A stretch of 64,000 nucleotides of DNA, taken from contig JAJGOT010000001.1 of NCBI GenBank assembly GCA_022457155.1, positions 1,759,001 to 1,823,000 of the forward strand. The letters run 5' to 3'. Shown piece after piece: positions 54,201 to 64,000 of the stretch. A program made the position numbers and the translations under genes. The DNA comes from Cladopsammia gracilis. Taxonomy: Eukaryota; Cnidaria; Anthozoa; Scleractinia; Dendrophylliidae. The notes under the pieces were generated by a model. It saw only the letters and a list, made by a program, of their open reading frames with translations. It was not told the origin of the DNA and made no database searches. Within the stretch, counting starts at the first letter, position 1. Each line of letters starts with the position of its first letter.

Positions 54201-55520
54201 GCGATAAAATCGATTCGCGCGGTGAAAATAGAAGATATTACAGTCAAATTTATTTGTCTCCGCTGCGTCCTGTGTTTATTTCTCTGGCAAATACCAAAGT
54301 GAAGTCATGGTACAAAAAACAGAAAGCCGGCGAAAAACAGAGAAAGAAAGAAGATGACGAAACAAGCTTATTTTTTTTTTCTTTGTTTTGTTCTTTCCCG
54401 TTTCCTATCACGTTTAGCCCCTTTTGCGCCCCAAGCAAAAAAAGAAAAAAATGTCCTCACTCTCGAGATTATCAGCATGACACTTTTCAGCTCATTGCCG
54501 CCGTTTTTGCGATAAAAATAAGCAAAATAATTAAGTTACGAAAACTCTTGTCGGTACAGTTTTGCTTAGAAGAAGGGATGCTTATATTTCCAATGCAAGT
54601 TGCGCATGCCTAACTTGCACCTGCCGTTCCTGATGACTATTGAAGCTGCGTGCACTAACTAAATACGACAGAGCGTTCACAATAAACATCACGTACGCGC
54701 AATGAGTTTGACAGTGCGGCAGGTGTGTTTAGTTCGAAAAATAGGGACGTTGTTTTTGATCAAAATAAGATAACACCCTGTTTTCAAATTCTGAAAATTG
54801 CTACGTGCCGAAATTAAAAACAAAATTTGCTGCTGGCACTCATAATCCAAAGACATATTGGCTTTCAGAGTCTGCAGATGTTAATTCCAGGATTTAGTAC
54901 GTGGGCAATAATTTTTATATTGTTTTCAAAAATAATTATTAAACTGGGAGAAAACAAACAGCGAGCGAACTAAAGGAAACAGGCGGGATAGGAACGCAAC
55001 TTGATTCTAGAATAATAACTGTCTCTTCGGCCAGCCAGTCCATGCAATTCGCAAGAATAAATAAAATAATAGTCTTACAAAACTTGCGAAAACCCTTTTC
55101 AAGCCGGGAAAATGTTAAAAGAAATTTAGGTTTTATCTTTAAAAAAAAAAAAAAAAAATGGTTTTTGCCTAGACAACGGATACAACGATGGAGAGCCATT
55201 TAGGAGCGCACTTCGTTATTAAATGTGTAGGTGTCGCGAACAAAGAGAGGAAACGAACAACGTGACGTTTATTATATCAAAACAACGAATGATATACCAA
55301 AATAAAAGCGAACAAAATAAAAACATTTTCAAAAACAATGCTGACAGGACATTAATATATTAATTTTTCCTGTGTGAAACGGGAGGAACTTACCAGCTAA
55401 TTGTTGTTAATATCATCATGCAGAGGCCGTTCATAAAAAAAAAACATTCTGAGTTGGAAGTTTGAACCTAATTAATTACTACCTTAATAATTGACTCTTG
55501 GTCTCAAGTTACAGACTCGC
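51266..55520. other. Long stretch without a recognisable gene
   Basis: No ORF with family resemblance. A short inverted pair ('aaccggaatccgatgtcaaa' near 53245, 'tttgacatcggattccgtt' near 53528) and an A18 run near 55141 are the only structures seen. Confidence 0.45.
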
Positions 55521-55527
55521 GCTCTGT

Positions 55528-57725
55528 GACACAAACATGAATACGCCAAATAGTTTACTGTATAATTCCAGAATCCCTAGCTATTTGAAACTGGAGATAA
55601 AAAAAACTGACTAAAGATAAATCAGAAGTGAAGGATGATCTTGCAAATCTTGAAAAATACAAATTTGAGCGATCTCAAAATATGCTATCTTCACCTTTTG
55701 TATAGAGACCTGTAATTCGCGGCAGGACACGCTAGAAACATTTTTAGCATAGTAGCATATTCCAAGAACTTATTCTATAAATGCGTACATTCAGTTAATT
55801 GTAAGTTATGTGATAAAAAGAGATTTAGTATAAGAGCTTCTAGGTGCCACACCATTTAATTCGGTTTAACGTCAAGAACCGAATGAGTATAAACTTCCAT
55901 CATCACTACAGCCAGTAGAATGGATTGTGTATTCTACAGGTTTTTTTATGGCTAGTAAAAGATCACAAATTAATGCAACCTTCGCATAAAACTTCTCATA
56001 TTTTGACAGATTACTTAAAAAAAGAAACATCACGTACACTAGTTTTCCGCTTTATAAACCGCCGGCAGATGGGCGGTCTAATCTAGCTTAATCTTCAAGC
56101 ACTGTCTTATAACGGCATGTAAACATGACATAAGAATCTTATGGTTTTTTGCACGTACAGTTTAAAGAACTGTATAGAGAGGAATAAAACATTAGATAGT
56201 GAAAAGTATTTATATACGTTCACTCAGTTTACAAAACGCGAACAAATCCAGTGCTTTTTAGAAATAATGAACATGCAATAATATATGATGGAGTATCATA
56301 TGATCGACACAAACATGAATACGACAAATAGTTTCACGGTTGTAGTTTACGGTATAATTCCAGAATCCCTAGCTATTTGAAACTGCATGGAGATATAAAA
56401 AACAACCTCACTATGCTTTCTTTGACTATTTTATAGATAAATCATTAGTGAAGGATGATCTTGCAAATCTTAAAGCAATGAATACAAAATTTGAGCGATC
56501 TCAAAATATGCTTTCTTCACCGCCTTCTGCATGTACGTACCCAGGGGCACCCAACGAACAATCTTTGGTAAAATGTATTATTTTACTCAAATAAATTAAA
56601 ATAATGATATAAAAGCATTTCCAGGTGTTCTTCTACCTTGCTGGGAAAATTATATCTGTTCCTTTTTTCCCAGCATAACACACAGGTAAATTCCCAGCCA
56701 GCTGGATAAAAAAATGTCTGTTTCCCAGCTAGCAATTAAATAAAATGAATAAATGAAAAAAAAAAAAAAAAAACAATAATAATAAGTTACCAAACGAGGC
56801 TTGGCAACTAAAGAAACATTAATGGGAAACTTTTTGAAGCTTGTTGTTTATTGTTTTGTACATTTACTGCCGTATCGAACTTAACCTGTTCGGGTATCCC
56901 AACAGTGAAGTATTGCTTAAATATAATCTGAACCCTTTTAAGCCCCCAAGTGTCCTCCGATTTTCTTCGACCCAGTCTCTTTTCGATCTGCTCAAGTTAG
57001 CCAGCACAGTTTGTTCTTGCGACTCTTTCTCAAGTCAATCAGCGCAAAAATGGTAATAAAAAAAATATGTACATAAGATTTTGCCAGCCAGCCGAAGAAT
57101 TCCGCTGGGGAACAGATAAAGTGAGGAACAGATTCGTTGGGTGCCCCTGCGTACCATCATTATTGTCGCGGCAGCCTGATAGTCTAGAAACATTTTTTAG
57201 CATAGTAGCTTATTCAGAAGCTTATTCTATAAACGTTTAATTGTATCTTAAGTTATGTGATAAAAATTTGGTATACAAGCTTCTATGTGCCCCACCATTT
57301 CATTCGGCTGCTGGAAAACATCTAACCGAAGTGGTATAAATTTCCGTCATCATGTCCAACAGCCAATACAACTACGGTTTGTGTATTCTACAGTTTTTTT
57401 TATGGCTAGTTAAAGATCACAAATTAATGCAAACTTCTCATATTTTGACAGATTACTTAAAAAAAACATCACGTACAATAGTTTTCCGCTTCATAAACCG
57501 CCGGAAGATGCGTTTTGAATGAGGGGCGGTGTAATCTAGCTTTAAACCTTCAAGCACATGTAAACACGGACATAAGAATCTTATGGCTTATTGCACGTAC
57601 AGTTTAAGAACTGTATATAGAGGAATAAAACATAACATAGTGAAAAGAATTTGTATACGTTCACTCAGTTTACAAAACGCGAACAAATTCAGTGCTTTAC
57701 AGAAGTTATGAACACTATTATATAA
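55528..57725. repeat. ~0.76-kb tandem direct duplication
   Basis: Copy 1 is 55528-56285 and copy 2 is 56308-57725 with the MITE inside. Shared phrases include 'aattccagaatccctagcta', 'gtgaaggatgatcttgcaaa', 'ttctcatattttgacagatt' and 'tacgttcactcagtttacaa'. Many small differences, so the duplication is not recent. Confidence 0.8.
56542..57149. mobile_element. 608-bp non-autonomous element, 6-bp duplication
   Basis: Ends caggggcacccaacgaa and its complement, flanked by CGTACC on both sides (56536-56541; 57150-57155). No transposase. It is present only in copy 2 of the duplication. Confidence 0.8.
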
Positions 57726-57727
57726 TC

Positions 57728-57772
57728 AACCTCGTTCCCAGGGTCTAAGATGAGAGACCCTGGGAACGAGGT
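57728..57772. repeat. Short perfect hairpin
   Basis: cctcgttcccagggtct, loop, agaccctgggaacgagg. A further 'gttcccagggtctct' lies at 57899. Confidence 0.85.
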
Positions 57773-59138
57773 TTTTATATAATGGGGTATTTTGGACACC
57801 AATCGATATTCGCGGTATCGATGCCTTTCGATACTGCACATGTGACCACTTGGCAAGAGCCTACTATCTTTTGGTCAGCACCATGATAGGCGTCGTTCGT
57901 TCCCAGGGTCTCTCTTCTTCCCGCCCCCATCAGCGAAATTACAAATCCGAGTCAGCTTATGGACCTTATGCCTCAGAACGATACTAGATAAAAGATACCT
58001 GAGGAACTATGACAACGCTTCTTATATTAGAGTTGTTCTATCAAAGTACCGACACTATATTTGCCAGTATCAAGACATGATTCATGATTTCTTGTCCGAG
58101 TATATTTCTTGTAAAAATGCACTAGTAACCGAATAGAAAACGCAAGACAAAACGTTTTATTTCCATAGAGTTATGGGGCACGAGTGGAAGTTTGGGAGAA
58201 CGAGTTATAGCTGCTGCGGGAAACACTGTCTCCTCGTTCCCTATACGCTCTCCCAACTGATTGCACTCTTGTTACCGTCACGGCTTTATGGAAACATGGT
58301 TAAAACGTTTTCTCGTGCTTCAGTATAAGGAATGAGAGAAAAACAAATCTTTATTTTCAGATATGAACATACAAATTCTCATTGCGCATTCCGATCTAGC
58401 GCGTAAATCAATCACAAAATCTGTTTCTGAACCAGTGCTGTAGCAAGTATGAGGCGAATTAACCGAGGCATTATAGCTTGCCACTGTTAGCCGTAAAAGT
58501 ACAATTCTGAACACTAGTAGCATCGGATCTCTCTTGTCAGAGGCTATGCATAAAAAAAATGAAAGAAGTGTTCTATTTTTTTTCTGATATTGCCTCGGTA
58601 AGAATTTTCGTCTGGCTCAGTCCTGTTATAAACACAATACTCTGGCTTCTTTGGTTTTTGGATTTTTTTTTAACCGTTTCTGAAATGCAATTTGGCTTCG
58701 GAGGCTCGGTTATCTGAAATGTTAAACAAGTGGGTTAAAACAAGCAATCTAATTTTCAACATGCATTTTATAAATTTGCACGTACGTAAAATACATTTTG
58801 AATACATGAAGAGCCGCAATGATCAGTATATACCGCTCGCCGTTTGTTTGTCGGCTGGCCACAGGCTTACCATGTGTGGTGTGCTGTGAATCAGTGCAGA
58901 GAAAATACCTCCTAACTTTGTTTGAAGCAAGCGGGTTTAAAGGGAACCTCCATTGTCATAATAAATTGATCTTAAATTGTTGGAAATAAAGTCTAAATTT
59001 TTAACATTTTTAAAAAACCAGGTTCAAATATAATTTTAGTGCACAAAAAAGTGGATATGAATATCGCCTATTTTTGCTTTTAAATTTACCGCGCGCCGCC
59101 ATTTTTGAATATTAAGGACCTGTTACGGTTGTCTAATG

Positions 59139-59908
59139 GCCCTTATCGCAGATGAGTACGCCACGCCAACATATCAGCGGTTTCTCGCTTTCTTGACCCT
59201 ACTCGCGTGAATTAAGGCATGGCTCCTCGTGTAATATTGGGTTTTCATCATTTTTCCAGCTTTATTCAGCGACCCCTAATATTTGATCTTATAATTATGC
59301 ACTAAGAAACAAAACCATTTTTGGATGATACCCTGTGCCTTTGGGGTCACATGACCAGCCACGCCCTAAATTATGCAAAATTTGGAATTTTCAGATTACG
59401 GCATGAAAATTCAATTAAAAACACCCGTTTTTCCTTCCTTAGTATTCAACTTACAGAGTGATACGTCACATTAAACGGGGAATTTCGAAAAATGTTATTG
59501 CTACAAAATTATTCATTGTTTTCTTCTAGTCCCAGTCCCCCTCTAAAATTAAAACGTTATAGTTTACAGAAAACAAATAACTTTGGAGAACCCCGATTAC
59601 TTCCATAAACCCTGTACTAATGGACATTGACAGAAAACAAATTAAGTAGAAAAACATTTTTCCAAAATCTCGTAAATTTGGATCGAGAAAAACTGCTAAA
59701 AATTGGGCGTGGCTAGTCACGTGACTTAGCAAGTCCAGTCATTTAAGAGAAAAAAATATTTTTCAGCAATTAAAAGCCTCTTAGAAAGTTTAAAGTCAAT
59801 AAGTCAAATATGGTTTAAAATAAACCACCCCCTTTAAATCGAACGAAACTCATTCCTTAATTCACCCGAGTATAGTCTCATTTTGATGTTTACGGGAAGC
59901 TCTGACGA
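59139..59908. mobile_element. MITE 'gcccttatcg' family, copy 3, interrupted
   Basis: Left arm 59139-59201 and right remainder 59871-59908 (tatagtctcattttgatgtt), separated by the 669-bp element; the far right arm is replaced by the 'agggctgtcc' element. Confidence 0.7.
59202..59870. mobile_element. 669-bp element, TA duplication
   Basis: Ends ctcgcgtgaattaagg and ccttaattcacccgag. The unbroken target 'accctatagtctc' is visible in MITE copy 1 at 13334. No ORF recognised. Confidence 0.85.
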
Positions 59909-60110
59909 CGATAGGGCTGTCCATAAGTTGCTCGGCAACTTTTGAGCACCTTTTCAGATTTGGAGCAACTTTCATTCCTTCGAGCAACTTTTCGGATTTC
60001 GTGCAACTTTTTTCTTTTTTGAATAACTTTGTTGCTTTTTTAAGGCAATTTGTAACTAAAAGCCGCCCATTCAAGTTCTAATTTAAAGCATCAGTTGCTT
60101 TTATGCATGA
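59909..60110. repeat. Partial element with 'agggctgtcc' end
   Basis: Repeated 'gcaacttttg'-like words, as in the element at 42606-43055. Only one end is recognisable. Confidence 0.5.
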
Positions 60111-60893
60111 TTTTGCGTAAAATACCTTTTGTAAACAAAAAAAAAAACACTATTCCTTTGGTGGTCTGCCTGTGGTAGCAGCCGAAGGTGGTCAGCGAAT
60201 ATGCTGAAAAATTCAAAATGGCGGAGCCCAGTGTACTAGCTGGTGGTGCAAAACATTGACCAACAGGGACAGTGCTCTGTACTACATCCGCAAAGATGTA
60301 AATATTGAAAGACTATGGTTTTATACCACATACACTCGTGTATGGCAGAGAAACTTTATATATTTAATAAGCATATTTGCAAAGTTTGTTTTGTTTAAAT
60401 ACAATCACGTGGTTATCGTAATAGAAAGCCGCAATATAGAGAATCAGCGAAAATAGGCAATATTTATATTCATTTTATTTGTACACTAAAATTATACTTG
60501 CACCTGTTCTTTTAAAAATTTTAAATTTCGACTTTATTTCCAACAATTTAACGTCAATTAATTTGTTCTGACAATGGAGGTTCCCTTTAAGTCAGACGCG
60601 ATGGAGACAGCTATTTTGCACACCCACTAGCTAGCCGTCAGGCAGTTTCCCCAAAACATACACGCATCCAGCCACTGAGCCAATTTAGTCGTAAACCAAA
60701 TGCAGCTGAGACCGGTACTTTACATAACTAGAGTTTACGCACAGCAAACAGCTGTCCAAGGCTGCCTCTCCCAAGGTAATTTGGCCGTGTGTATGCGTGC
60801 AGCTTCACTAAAGGCGTAATTTAAGGCTCTTAAAGAACTGATGAAAATAAAAAATCTTAAAATCACTACCAGGTTGTTTAGCTTTATATTTTT

Positions 60894-61349
60894 ACTCATG
60901 CGCGAAGCGGCATGAGGTAAGGTTTCGGCTCCGTTTTTCTTGTTATTTTTATTATTATTATTATTATTTTTTGTGTCACGATTTTGCATGCAAATTTGTG
61001 CACTTCCGGTTCATGTCTTCGCCATTTACACTTCCTATTTAGTGACTTCCGGCTACTGTAACTTCCGGTAAAAGAGCGTTACAATACGTGTCACGACAGC
61101 ATCTCTTACAACCCTACATACATTACTATGTTCACGTTTGGTATATATAAGACTTTGAAGAATCACTGGCTTTATTGTGGTACAGCCTTCATTTTCAAAA
61201 CATTCAATAGCAAACAACGTGGTTTGCAGGAACGATGACTGAGTGAAAGGCCACTTATCTCCAGGTCGGACATCTTCTTATCATGTTTAAAATATATCAT
61301 AAAATTTTCTTACGCATGCGCATGAGTAAAGGCTGCTTGGAGCCTCTTG
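60894..61349 (-). repeat. Dispersed GGAAGT-cluster repeat, copy 4
   Basis: Complement of copies 1-3: 'cacgattttgcatgcaaatt', four ACTTCC sites (one next to 'ctattt') at about 61003-61070, 'catgcgcatgagtaaagg' at the end. Confidence 0.85.
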
Positions 61350-61507
61350 TGATGTCTATTTTGACGATTTTGTGGCTCACGAAAGCGGTGTTTTGAGAGT
61401 TTTTATTTTATTTTCATCAGTTTTAAGAAACTTAAATTTTGCCTTTAGTGAGGCTAATTTTATAAACCGATAGGACCATTACACAGTATACACCACACAA
61501 ATAGGGG

Positions 61508-61655
61508 ATGGTAAGAAATAAAACACAAACAGCGGTGATAAACATGGTAAACCAATGCCTGTTTTTACAATAAACTTGACGTAAGTTTGTTATAAAAATG
61601 GATCGGTTTACCATATTTATCACCGCTGTTTGTGTTTTATTTCTTATCAAGTTAC
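61508..61655. repeat. Palindrome
   Basis: 'agaaataaaacacaaacagc' and 'ggtgataaacatggtaaacc' pair with their complements at 61600-61650; loop about 40 bp. Confidence 0.8.
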
Positions 61656-61966
61656 GATGGCCTAAGAACAAGGGGATGGTAAGCCTGTGGTCTGGCAAAA
61701 ACCTGCACGCATATACAAGGCCAAATTACCCTCGAAGAGGCAGCCTTGGACTGCTGATTGCCCTGCGTAGAGTCTAGTTATGTAAAGTACCAATCTCAGC
61801 TGCATTTGGTTTACGAATAATTTGGCTCAGTGGCATGCATGCTTGTAAGCAAATCAAAGTTAGGAGGTATAGTGGCTCTTTGCCCTGATTCATTACGCAC
61901 GATATTCAGTACACAAATATAAGGTTGGTATGTTCTCAGAACTACGGCAGCTCATAGGGACAAACA

Positions 61967-62490
61967 CTAATACACAACACTTCCACAGATCACAAAACAG
62001 TTCCACGGATTACCAAACACTTCAACAAATCACAGAATGATCAGAACACTTCCACAAATAGAAAAACGCTTTCACAGCTAGATCACAAAACACTTCCATG
62101 CACAAATACAAAACCACTTCTACAATTAAATGCTTTCACAGATCAGTCACAGGCACTTCCACAAACACTTCAACAGATCACGAGAAACTTCCTCAAAAAC
62201 AAAATGCAAGGGTTCTGTGATCTGGGCAGGTGTTATGTAATTGTGGAGGTCTCAGCGGTTTGTGTTCTATAGAAGTGTTTTGCATTTGTGGAAGTGTTTG
62301 TCATCTGAGGAAGTCTTTTGCTATCTATGGAACTGTTTCGTGATCTGTTGAAGTGTTTTGTGATTTTTGAAAGTGTTTAGTGATCTGTGGAAGTGTTTTG
62401 TATTTGCGGATTCGAAGTGTTTTCTGATGGAAGTCAGTTCTTGTATTTGTCAGGAAGTGTTTTGTAATCGAGATTTGAAAGTGTTTTGTC
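61967..62490. repeat. Mirrored minisatellite
   Basis: 61967-62210 repeats 'cacttccacagatcacaaaa' with variation (~10 units). 62225-62490 repeats the complement 'ttttgtgatctgtggaagtg' (~10 units). Together they form a large imperfect hairpin just downstream of the GPCR gene. Confidence 0.85.
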
Positions 62491-62578
62491 CCTACGAGCC
62501 ATCTTGCCTACAGAACATCGCCATAAGGGTCTTTTTCAGGAGAATCCTAGAGCTTTAATACCGCACACACACTGCAAA

Positions 62579-63547
62579 TCAGTCTAGTGACTGAGTAGGC
62601 GTTTTAGACTTTCTGATGGAGCAACGCAATCCTCTTTGGTGCTTCATCTTTGTTATGGATGTAAAATTTGCACGCGTAACGTTCCAAAGAAACATTTGCC
62701 GCAGGGATCTTCTGAACTTCTCGCTATGAAGGCTGTAAAGGAAAGGATTCATTGCTGAGTTTATGCAAATAAAAGTGGTGCCAATCTTGTATGCAATGGA
62801 GCCATACTTGAAGCGAAAGTAAGAGAGAAAGTAGGCTACTGTGTCAGGCAGAAGACAAACGCCGTGAAGTGCTGTAACAGTGAAGAGAACCAGTGTGACT
62901 TTCTTCCTTCGACGCAACAGTGCCACATGAGTAGCTCTACAAAGATTACTGCTCCATAGTTTGCGGAGTACCCTTCCATACAGGCCACTCATCAAGGTAA
63001 ACGGAATAACGAAGTCTATTAAAAACGTCAACACGGTGTATGTCTTGGCCTGGCGAATGTCGGACCAGTCTTCTATGCAAATATTGTGCAACACATTGTA
63101 TCTCATTACTGTGATAGGCGGGATCTCCGATGCCACTGCCACAAGCCAACTCACTAGAATCCCCAATTTTGCTTTCCGGGTCGTTAACCTTCCGTTGTGG
63201 CTGTGCGGAAACATTATAGAGTAATACCGCTCAAACGCAATTGACACAAGCGTAAAGACGGAAGCGGCTGAACCGACCCAACTTAAGTTTCCTCCAGTAC
63301 CTGCCTTGCATAGATAGTCACCCAATGGTGGACCAGGATGATGGATGAATGGGCGGAGAATGTACAGGGGCATTAAAAAGAGAGCCACGGTCATGTCGGC
63401 AACGGCTAGGTTCACTAAGAGATAGTTCATTGGAATTCGCATAGATTTGGTTCGTAGCACGACCAGGCAAACCAAAGAGTTACCTACCAAGTTTACTAGG
63501 ACTAAAATAGAGAAGATTGTTAGATAAACCACTTCAGCTGGAGACAT
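62579..63547 (-). CDS. Rhodopsin-class (class A) G-protein-coupled receptor
   Basis: 322 aa in one uninterrupted exon from ATG at 63547. Seven hydrophobic segments. TM1 GN at 22-23, TM2 LAVAD at 47-51, Cys80 at the start of TM3 and Cys157 in the second extracellular loop (expected disulfide), ERY at 106-108 in place of DRY, a TM6 with CLLP (231-234) instead of CWxP, and NPFLY at 267-271 in TM7. The cytoplasmic tail is short and basic, with no clear palmitoylation Cys right after helix 8. Extracellular N-terminus is very short (about seven residues), so ligand binding is within the bundle. Overall it resembles the peptide/amine-like receptors that are expanded and intronless in cnidarians. Ligand unknown. 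Missing Trp in CWxP may alter activation. Confidence 0.9.
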   Translation of the reverse strand: MSPAEVVYLTIFSILVLVNLVGNSLVCLVVLRTKSMRIPMNYLLVNLAVADMTVALFLMPLYILRPFIHHPGPPLGDYLCKAGTGGNLSWVGSAASVFTLVSIAFERYYSIMFPHSHNGRLTTRKAKLGILVSWLVAVASEIPPITVMRYNVLHNICIEDWSDIRQAKTYTVLTFLIDFVIPFTLMSGLYGRVLRKLWSSNLCRATHVALLRRRKKVTLVLFTVTALHGVCLLPDTVAYFLSYFRFKYGSIAYKIGTTFICINSAMNPFLYSLHSEKFRRSLRQMFLWNVTRANFTSITKMKHQRGLRCSIRKSKTPTQSLD

Positions 63548-64000
63548 CGTGATAGCTAGCCTGCTCTCCTGCAGGCTACGTCAGCTACCTAGTATTTGTT
63601 CATCGGTCAGAAAGTTAAACACAAGTAAGCAGTGAAGGCAAACCTTTGTCTTCCGACTTCTGTGACTTCTTCAACAAGGATCGGAGCTTTGGGATTAACA
63701 GCTCGGATTTTACCTTCAAATTTAATCAAAATAATAGCCTGGTTAATTCACGACGACGCTAACAGCAGCAACTTAGTGCAAGTCATTGTCCATGTTTTGC
63801 CAGGTTAACAGTGCGCAGTACTGGGTATAGTTATACAATCCGAAACCATCTTGTGTTCCTTTCTTTTAGTTTGGAGAAGAAATAAAGCGATGGTCACTAT
63901 ACCAGACGAGATTTCCTGCACTGCAGACTGCAGATTTATACGTAGTTGGTAAAGCACAAGTGCCAAGTACAGTGAAAACGGTTGAGACTTTTCAGCTCTA
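63548..64000. other. Upstream region of the GPCR
   Basis: No ORF of note and no clear TATA box. It would contain the 5' UTR and promoter. Short inverted word 'gctagcctgctctcctgcag'/'gcaggctacg' lies right before the ATG. Confidence 0.4.

Larger units (their letters stand above)
58941..60586. mobile_element. TTAA-flanked element nested in the outer element
   Basis: Ends agggaacctccattgtca and its complement with ~100 bp of inverted similarity ('gttggaaataaagtc'); TTAA at 58937-58940 and 60587-60590. No transposase remains; the middle is filled by later insertions. Confidence 0.75.
58880..61905. mobile_element. Outer element of a nest
   Basis: Left part 58880-58936 ('aaatacctcctaactttgtt') and 60591-60800 are the complement of 61690-61905 ('caaagttaggaggtat', 'gaggcagccttgga'). 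The left inverted repeat is therefore split by the element at 58941-60586. It also encloses a GGAAGT repeat and a palindrome. Outer boundaries are approximate. Confidence 0.6.

Overview
This is a eukaryotic nuclear DNA window, AT-rich and gene-poor, most likely from an anthozoan cnidarian such as a stony coral. The basis is an uninterrupted rhodopsin-class GPCR exon, a KIAA1958/Crypton-type recombinase fragment, two LINE reverse-transcriptase tails, and many short inverted-repeat elements with TA or TTAA target duplications of the kind abundant in coral genomes. The species cannot be fixed from sequence alone. No rRNA, intact tRNA or CRISPR array was seen.

Layout. 1-5.8 kb: noncoding tandem repeats that look like duplicated intron/exon units, interrupted by a LINE fragment and several foldback elements. 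5.8-14.7 kb: mostly empty, with a tRNA-like foldback element, a KIAA1958-like fragment, several MITEs and a 40/58-bp minisatellite. 14,803-27,808: a 13.0-kb virus-like mobile element, the main discovery. 28-36.7 kb: three copies of a dispersed repeat carrying clustered GGAAGT (ETS-type) sites, and a 1.76-kb transposon with a broken ORF. 37.7-45.8 kb: two convergent paralogous genes of an unrecognised family carrying RxRxxS motifs, with many MITEs between them. 46.4-49.3 kb: a TTAA-bounded element swollen by a ~120-bp satellite. 49.3-58.8 kb: almost featureless apart from a 0.76-kb tandem duplication with a nested MITE. 58.9-61.9 kb: a deep nest of elements. 62.0-62.5 kb: a mirrored minisatellite. 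62.6-63.5 kb: an intact GPCR gene on the minus strand.

The 13-kb element has Polinton-like ends (AGT...ACT, possible 6-bp T6 target duplication) and inserted in the loop of an older MITE. Each end is a 351-bp imperfect palindrome, followed by ~2.7 kb of inverted repeat. The inverted repeat carries three genes (94, 278 and 73 aa, so each is present twice) and an array of short palindromes. The unique middle holds a 193-aa HTH-like protein and a tightly packed minus-strand block: a 535-aa multi-HTH protein, a 218-aa A32-like packaging ATPase, a 605-aa phage-fibre-like protein and a 162-aa protein with a hydrophobic centre. I found no DNA polymerase, integrase, major capsid protein or protease. 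All eight kinds of ORF are open and the two inverted-repeat copies are nearly identical, which suggests a recent insertion. It reads as a virus-derived element that packages its own DNA and supplies its own fibre but borrows replication, integration and capsid functions: a candidate satellite of a Polinton/adintovirus-like virus in an animal.
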